Below are positions 5,798 through 8,571 of a stretch of DNA of 8,571 bases, one piece after another. The position numbers were made by a program, and so were the translations under genes. Location of the stretch: the NCBI GenBank assembly GCA_934630445.1, contig CAKTWY010000110.1, forward strand, positions 1 to 8,571, given 5' to 3'. The notes below the pieces were generated by a model, which saw only the letters and a list, made by a program, of their open reading frames with translations, searched no databases and was not told the DNA's origin. The DNA comes from an uncultured Eubacteriales bacterium (GTDB lineage Bacteria > Bacillota > Clostridia > Oscillospirales > Butyricicoccaceae). The stretch's first letter is position 1. Each line of letters opens with the position of its first letter.

Positions 5798-6643
5798 ATG
5801 AAACGCTTCTGGTCAAACGTCGCTCTGATCATCGCAGGCTGTCTCCTGTTCGCGCTGGCGTTCGACCTGTTTCTGGAGCCGAACTCCATCTCGCCGGGCG
5901 GTTTTTCCGGTCTGGCACTGATCCTGAGCCGTCTCATCCCGCTCGCGCCCGGCTTTCTCATCATCGTGATGAATATCCCGTTTCTCCTGGCTGGATACCG
6001 GCGGATCGGCAGGCGTTTTATTCTCTACACGCTGTTTGCCACGTTCCTCTCGTCGCTGCTGATCGACCTTTTCGCCTTTCTGCCGCCGTTTACGGAGGAT
6101 GTGCTCCTCGCCTCGCTCTACGGCGGGGTGCTGATGGGCGCGGGGCTGGGCCTTGTATTCCTCGGCGGGGCGACGACGGGCGGCACGGACATCGTCATGC
6201 GCCTGCTGCGCCTTAAATTTCCGCACATCCGCGCGGGGCGACTGATGCTCATCAGCGACCTTTTCGTCGTCACCGCTTCGGCGGTCACCTTCCGCAACTA
6301 CAACCTCGCCCTTTACGCGATCATTGCCATCTACGTCTCCTCCCTCGTCATCGATGCGGTCGTATACGGCCTGGACAAAACGCAGGTCGCCTATATCGTG
6401 ACAGACAAGCATGACGAAGTCGTCCGGCGCATCTCCGACGAGCTCGACCGCGGCGCGACATACCTCAAAGCGCAGGGCACGTATCACAAGGATGACAAGC
6501 TCGTCATCATGTGCGCAATGCGCGTTCAGCAGACATCGGAGCTGATCAAACTCGTGAACGACATCGACCCGGACGCCTTTCTCATCCTGCATGAAGCGTC
6601 CGAGATCGTCGGCAACGGCTTTGAGCGCCGTTCGGAGCTTTGA
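5798..6643 (+). CDS. YitT family membrane protein (DUF161 + DUF2179; 281 aa)
   Basis: Integral membrane protein of unknown biochemical role, widespread in Firmicutes. Residues about 8-27, 52-67, 74-96, 104-124, 150-166 and 168-188 are hydrophobic, consistent with five or six membrane helices of the YitT (DUF161) domain, including the conserved EPNSISPGGFSGLA (27-40) and GLGLVFLGGATTGGTDI (116-132) segments. A soluble C-terminal DUF2179 domain follows (about 195-281), with DRGATYLKAQGTYHKDDK (217-234) and DIDPDAFLILHEASEIVGNGF (255-275, in two adjoining blocks), a fold thought to bind a small ligand or nucleotide in the cytoplasm. The ATG at 5798 lies one base after the malQ stop and has AAGGAGGAG upstream inside malQ, so expression is probably coupled to malQ. 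Family membership is secure; substrate or transport activity cannot be read from the sequence. Confidence 0.92.
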   Translation: MKRFWSNVALIIAGCLLFALAFDLFLEPNSISPGGFSGLALILSRLIPLAPGFLIIVMNIPFLLAGYRRIGRRFILYTLFATFLSSLLIDLFAFLPPFTEDVLLASLYGGVLMGAGLGLVFLGGATTGGTDIVMRLLRLKFPHIRAGRLMLISDLFVVTASAVTFRNYNLALYAIIAIYVSSLVIDAVVYGLDKTQVAYIVTDKHDEVVRRISDELDRGATYLKAQGTYHKDDKLVIMCAMRVQQTSELIKLVNDIDPDAFLILHEASEIVGNGFERRSEL

Positions 6644-6685
6644 GCGCGTTTTTCTCACAGAACAATATAAAAAGTAGGGATTTTT

Positions 6686-7342
6686 ATGAAATTCGATGCA
6701 GTGATTTTTGATCTTGACGGAACGCTTCTCGATACGCTTGCAGACCTTGCCGACAGCGCCAACCGCGTGCTCGAGCGCCGCGGCTTTGCCCCCCATCCGC
6801 TCAACGCCTACCGCTACTTCGTCGGCAACGGCATCAAAAGCCTGATGTACCGCGCAGTGCCCGAGGGCACGCCCGACAGTGTGACCGAGCAGCTCCTCGC
6901 GCAGTACCGCGAGGAGTACCGCAAAAACCTTGTACATAAAACAAAGCCGTACGCGGGCGTCTGCGATCTTGTGCGCGCGCTGCGCGCGCAGGGGATCCGG
7001 ACCGCCGTTCTCTCCAACAAGCCCGACCCGCACACGAAAAAGCTGATCGAGACCTTTTTCGCACCGGAGGATTTTCTCCGTGTATACGGCGAGCGTGCCG
7101 GAATCCCCCGCAAGCCCGACGCCACATCCTGCCGCCTGCTGATGGAAGAGCTCGGCGTGCTGCCCGGGCGCACAGCGTATGTCGGCGATTCGGGCAGCGA
7201 CATGGTCACAGCCAAGAACGCCGGCGTCGCGGCGATCGGCGCCGAGTGGGGCTTCCGCGACCGGCAAGAGCTGCTCCAGAACGGCGCGGACTTTATTGCC
7301 GAATCGCCCGCGGCGCTCGCGGCGTTCTGCCTGGAGAACTGA
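6686..7342 (+). CDS. HAD-superfamily hydrolase, phosphoglycolate phosphatase-like (218 aa)
   Basis: Cytoplasmic phosphatase of the haloacid dehalogenase superfamily with a helical C1 cap. All four HAD motifs are visible: motif I FDLDGTLLDT (8-17; nucleophile D9, acid/base D11), motif II VLSNKP (108-113; S110), motif III Lys in RKPD (142-145; K143) and motif IV VGDSGSDM (166-173; D168, D172). Residues about 17-88 form the cap domain. The pattern fits the Gph/PpaX group, which act on 2-phosphoglycolate or pyrophosphate, but substrate cannot be decided from motifs, and beta-phosphoglucomutase-like activity is another family option of interest beside malQ. The ATG at 6686 follows AGGGA with a 5-nt T spacer. 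It starts 42 nt after the YitT stop in a short AT-rich gap and probably belongs to the same transcript, although a weak internal promoter there is possible. A terminator-like structure follows. Confidence 0.92.
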   Translation: MKFDAVIFDLDGTLLDTLADLADSANRVLERRGFAPHPLNAYRYFVGNGIKSLMYRAVPEGTPDSVTEQLLAQYREEYRKNLVHKTKPYAGVCDLVRALRAQGIRTAVLSNKPDPHTKKLIETFFAPEDFLRVYGERAGIPRKPDATSCRLLMEELGVLPGRTAYVGDSGSDMVTAKNAGVAAIGAEWGFRDRQELLQNGADFIAESPAALAAFCLEN

Positions 7343-7397
7343 GGCGCGCCTTTTTGCCCGCGCCCGGCGGAGTGCCTGCCGCTGCGCCTCTATTTTT
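7341..7397 (+). terminator. Probable intrinsic terminator after the HAD phosphatase
   Basis: GAGGCGC (7341-7347, starting at the stop codon) is perfectly complementary to GCGCCTC (7384-7390), which runs into TATTTTT. The enclosed 36 nt can form a smaller GC hairpin (CGGC/GCCG around 7366-7382), making a branched structure. An alternative inner fold pairs GGCGCG (7343-7348) with CGCGCC (7359-7364). Position and U tract support a terminator for the malQ unit; the large loop lowers confidence. Confidence 0.55.
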
Positions 7398-7432
7398 AAC
7401 ACTCTATTCATCCTATTTTGCGCATTCTGTTG

Positions 7433-7438
7433 TATAAT
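7433..7438 (+). promoter_or_regulatory. Candidate -10 box for the response regulator gene
   Basis: A perfect TATAAT lies in an AT-richer gap after the terminator. No good -35 box is found at 16-18 bp (the best positions read ATCCTA or similar), and the TG upstream is one base out of register for an extended -10. An activator-dependent promoter is possible. Transcription would start near 7445, giving a leader of about 60 nt that contains the inverted repeat ATACG/CGTAT (7456-7473). Confidence 0.5.
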
Positions 7439-7506
7439 GGGCATATCCTAAACCGATACGCGTCTATCCGTATGCTCCACTTCATACCGACCGAGGGGTG
7501 TTTTTT

Positions 7507-8232
7507 ATGGCAAAAAAAATTTTGATCGTCGAAGATGACATGAATATCCGTGAGCTCCTTCGCCTGTATCTCGAGCGGGAAGGGTATGAGACCATTTCCG
7601 CCGGCGACGGCGGCGAGGGTCTGCGCGCGTTCCGGCGCGAATCGCCGGACCTCGTGCTGCTGGATATCATGATGCCCGTCATGGACGGCTGGCAGGTTTG
7701 CCGCGCCATCCGCGCGGAAAGCAAATGCCCTGTCATCATGCTCACGGCAAAGGGCGAGACGTTTGACAAGGTCTCCGGCCTCGATATGGGGGCGGACGAT
7801 TATATTGTAAAGCCGCTGGAGATGCGCGAGGTCATTGCCCGTATCCGCGCGGTGCTGCGCCGTTATGAGCCGGAGGAGCTGCCGCCGAAGCTCGTATTTG
7901 ACAATCTGGTGATCGACAAGGAATCGTACGAACTGACCGTGCGCGGCAAGCGCATCGACGCGCCGCCCAAGGAGATCGAACTGATCTATTTTCTCGCTTC
8001 CTCTCCGAACCGGGTATTCACGCGTGCGCAGCTGCTCGATGATGTATGGGGGTTCGATTACTTTGGAGACACGCGCACCGTCGACGTGCACGTCAAACGC
8101 CTGCGTGAAAAGCTCGAAGGCGCCAGCGACAAATGGGAACTCAAGACCGTCTGGGGCGTAGGGTATAAATTTGAACTTCTGCAGGACGCCGATCCTGCTG
8201 CCGCAAAAGCGCAGGAAGGTGCAAAGGCCTAA
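7507..8232 (+). CDS. Response regulator, OmpR/PhoB family (241 aa)
   Basis: Two-component transcription factor. The receiver domain (about 3-118) has the acidic pair D10/D11 in IVEDD, phosphoacceptor D53 in LLDIMMPVMDG, T80 in IMLTAKG and K102 in YIVKPLEMREV. The C-terminal winged-helix DNA-binding domain (about 128-224) shows LTVRGKRIDAPPKEIELI, the recognition region TRAQLLDDVWGFDYFGDTRT (two blocks, 172-191), VDVHVKRLREKLE and the wing WGVGYKF. All phosphorylation residues are intact. The sequence resembles WalR/ResD/PhoP-type Firmicute regulators, but the target genes cannot be inferred. The ATG at 7507 follows AGGGGTG with a 6-nt T spacer; a GTG at 7498 in frame lies within that ribosome site and is rejected. 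A short Ala/Lys/Gln-rich tail (about 227-241) extends beyond the domain. The next gene encodes a membrane protein, probably the cognate sensor kinase. Confidence 0.95.
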   Translation: MAKKILIVEDDMNIRELLRLYLEREGYETISAGDGGEGLRAFRRESPDLVLLDIMMPVMDGWQVCRAIRAESKCPVIMLTAKGETFDKVSGLDMGADDYIVKPLEMREVIARIRAVLRRYEPEELPPKLVFDNLVIDKESYELTVRGKRIDAPPKEIELIYFLASSPNRVFTRAQLLDDVWGFDYFGDTRTVDVHVKRLREKLEGASDKWELKTVWGVGYKFELLQDADPAAAKAQEGAKA

Positions 8233-8263
8233 TTGCGCGCTTTCGTTTTCCGCCTGACTCCGC

Positions 8264-8297
8264 CGGCCGCGGGCAGTAATCCTGACTGCCCCGGCCG
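8264..8297 (+). other. Strong stem-loop between response regulator and sensor gene
   Basis: GGGCAGT (8271-8277) pairs with ACTGCCC (8285-8291) over a 7-nt AATCCTG loop. The stem continues as G8269-C8292 and CGGCC/GGCCG (8264-8268 with 8293-8297), with a single bulged C at 8270: 13 bp in all. No U tract follows directly; a run of T's (8315-8322) begins 18 nt later. It may tune read-through or mRNA stability between the two genes, or act as a weak terminator. Confidence 0.6.
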
Positions 8298-8344
8298 CTG
8301 CTGCCTCGGGCGCGATTTTTTTAATCCGGGGGGAGGAGCCGCTT

Positions 8345-8571
8345 TTGAAAAGCAGCCTCTTTGTTAAAACCTTTTTCTCAACGGTCTGCGTGATTCTGAT
8401 CAGCTTTTCCACGCTGACGCTGGCGTTTGTCTATCAGGCCAACTCTTACGCGCTGGAGGAGAAGCAGCGCAACCTCAAGAACGCCGCTTCCCGCACGCTG
8501 GACAACACCGCGTTCCTGCTGTCAAACTTCAGTACGACGGTTGAAAACATCTATGCGCTGAACCTCACGCG
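8345..8571 (+). CDS. Membrane sensor protein, probably histidine kinase, N-terminal fragment
   Basis: The frame is open from a TTG at 8345 to the right edge (75 complete codons). AGGAG (8334-8338, within a GGGGGGAGGAG run) lies 6 nt before the TTG, and no ATG or GTG is better placed, so a TTG start is likely. The protein starts MKSSLFVKTFFSTVCVILIS: a short basic segment then a hydrophobic helix (about residues 9-29). It continues into a polar, helical stretch (ALEEKQRNLKNAASRTLDN and onward) expected to lie outside the membrane. This layout (one N-terminal anchor, then an extracytoplasmic sensing region) and its place after an OmpR-family regulator fit a sensor histidine kinase. The HAMP, dimerisation and ATPase domains would lie beyond the window, so the kinase call is inference from context. 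Confidence 0.75.
   Translation, partial: MKSSLFVKTFFSTVCVILISFSTLTLAFVYQANSYALEEKQRNLKNAASRTLDNTAFLLSNFSTTVENIYALNLT

Noticed and set aside
4039..5964. 641-codon open frame on the minus strand opposite malQ
   Set aside because: Long antisense frames are common in GC-rich genes; composition is Arg/Ala/Gly-rich without a recognisable domain, and the plus strand holds an intact malQ with all catalytic motifs.
5813..7444. 543-codon open frame on the minus strand opposite the YitT and HAD genes
   Set aside because: It spans two well-supported genes and their gap, has low-complexity charged composition and no domain or ribosome site.
7408..8412. 334-codon open frame on the minus strand opposite the response regulator
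   Set aside because: Shadow of a complete OmpR-family gene; no family motif in its own translation.
1..8571. CRISPR arrays, insertion sequences, tRNA or rRNA genes, toxin-antitoxin or defence genes
   Set aside because: No regularly spaced repeats, transposase motifs, cloverleaf sequences or related protein families were seen; the genes are all core metabolic or regulatory.

Overview
The window is GC-rich, gene-dense bacterial chromosome. A pyr operon headed by pyrR, with a PyrR-type transcription attenuator in its leader, together with Shine-Dalgarno sites of the AGGAGG type and a YitT-family protein, point to a Gram-positive Firmicute, most likely a high-GC member of the Clostridia. This placement is inference from gene content; no rRNA or other phylogenetic marker is present. 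All recognisable genes are core metabolic or regulatory genes. I found no phage, transposon, CRISPR, toxin or defence gene.

Left part, minus strand (about 3106 down to 1): a pyrimidine biosynthesis operon read right to left. A sigma-A-like promoter (3078-3106) is followed by a leader holding a PyrR binding hairpin (3030-3060), a possible antiterminator pairing and an intrinsic terminator (2962-2995). Then come pyrR, pyrC, pyrF and the first 54 codons of carA, which runs off the left edge. The genes are tightly packed: pyrR/pyrC overlap by ATGA, pyrC/pyrF are joined as TGA-T-ATG, and pyrF/carA are 15 nt apart. PyrR should sense UMP/UTP versus PRPP and terminate transcription when pyrimidines are plentiful. 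PyrC, PyrF and the CarA glutaminase supply steps 3, 6 and 1 of UMP synthesis. pyrB is not in its common place between pyrR and pyrC.

Middle: trmB (tRNA m7G46 methyltransferase) lies on the minus strand upstream of the pyr operon, with its own promoter (3937-3965) and a probable terminator (3128-3169). The 419-nt stretch between trmB and the divergent malQ holds the two promoters, a palindrome in the trmB leader and a malQ leader of about 220 nt rich in perfect hairpins.

Right part, plus strand: malQ (4-alpha-glucanotransferase), a YitT-family membrane protein coupled to it by TGA-T-ATG, and a HAD phosphatase form a probable transcription unit ending in a terminator-like structure near 7341-7397. 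After a separate promoter region come an OmpR/PhoB-type response regulator and the start of a membrane sensor protein, probably its histidine kinase, which runs off the right edge; a strong GC stem-loop lies between the two. I see no clearly new system. The items most worth checking are the complete pyr attenuator, the structured malQ leader, the altered MalQ active-site motif and the response regulator/sensor intercistronic hairpin.
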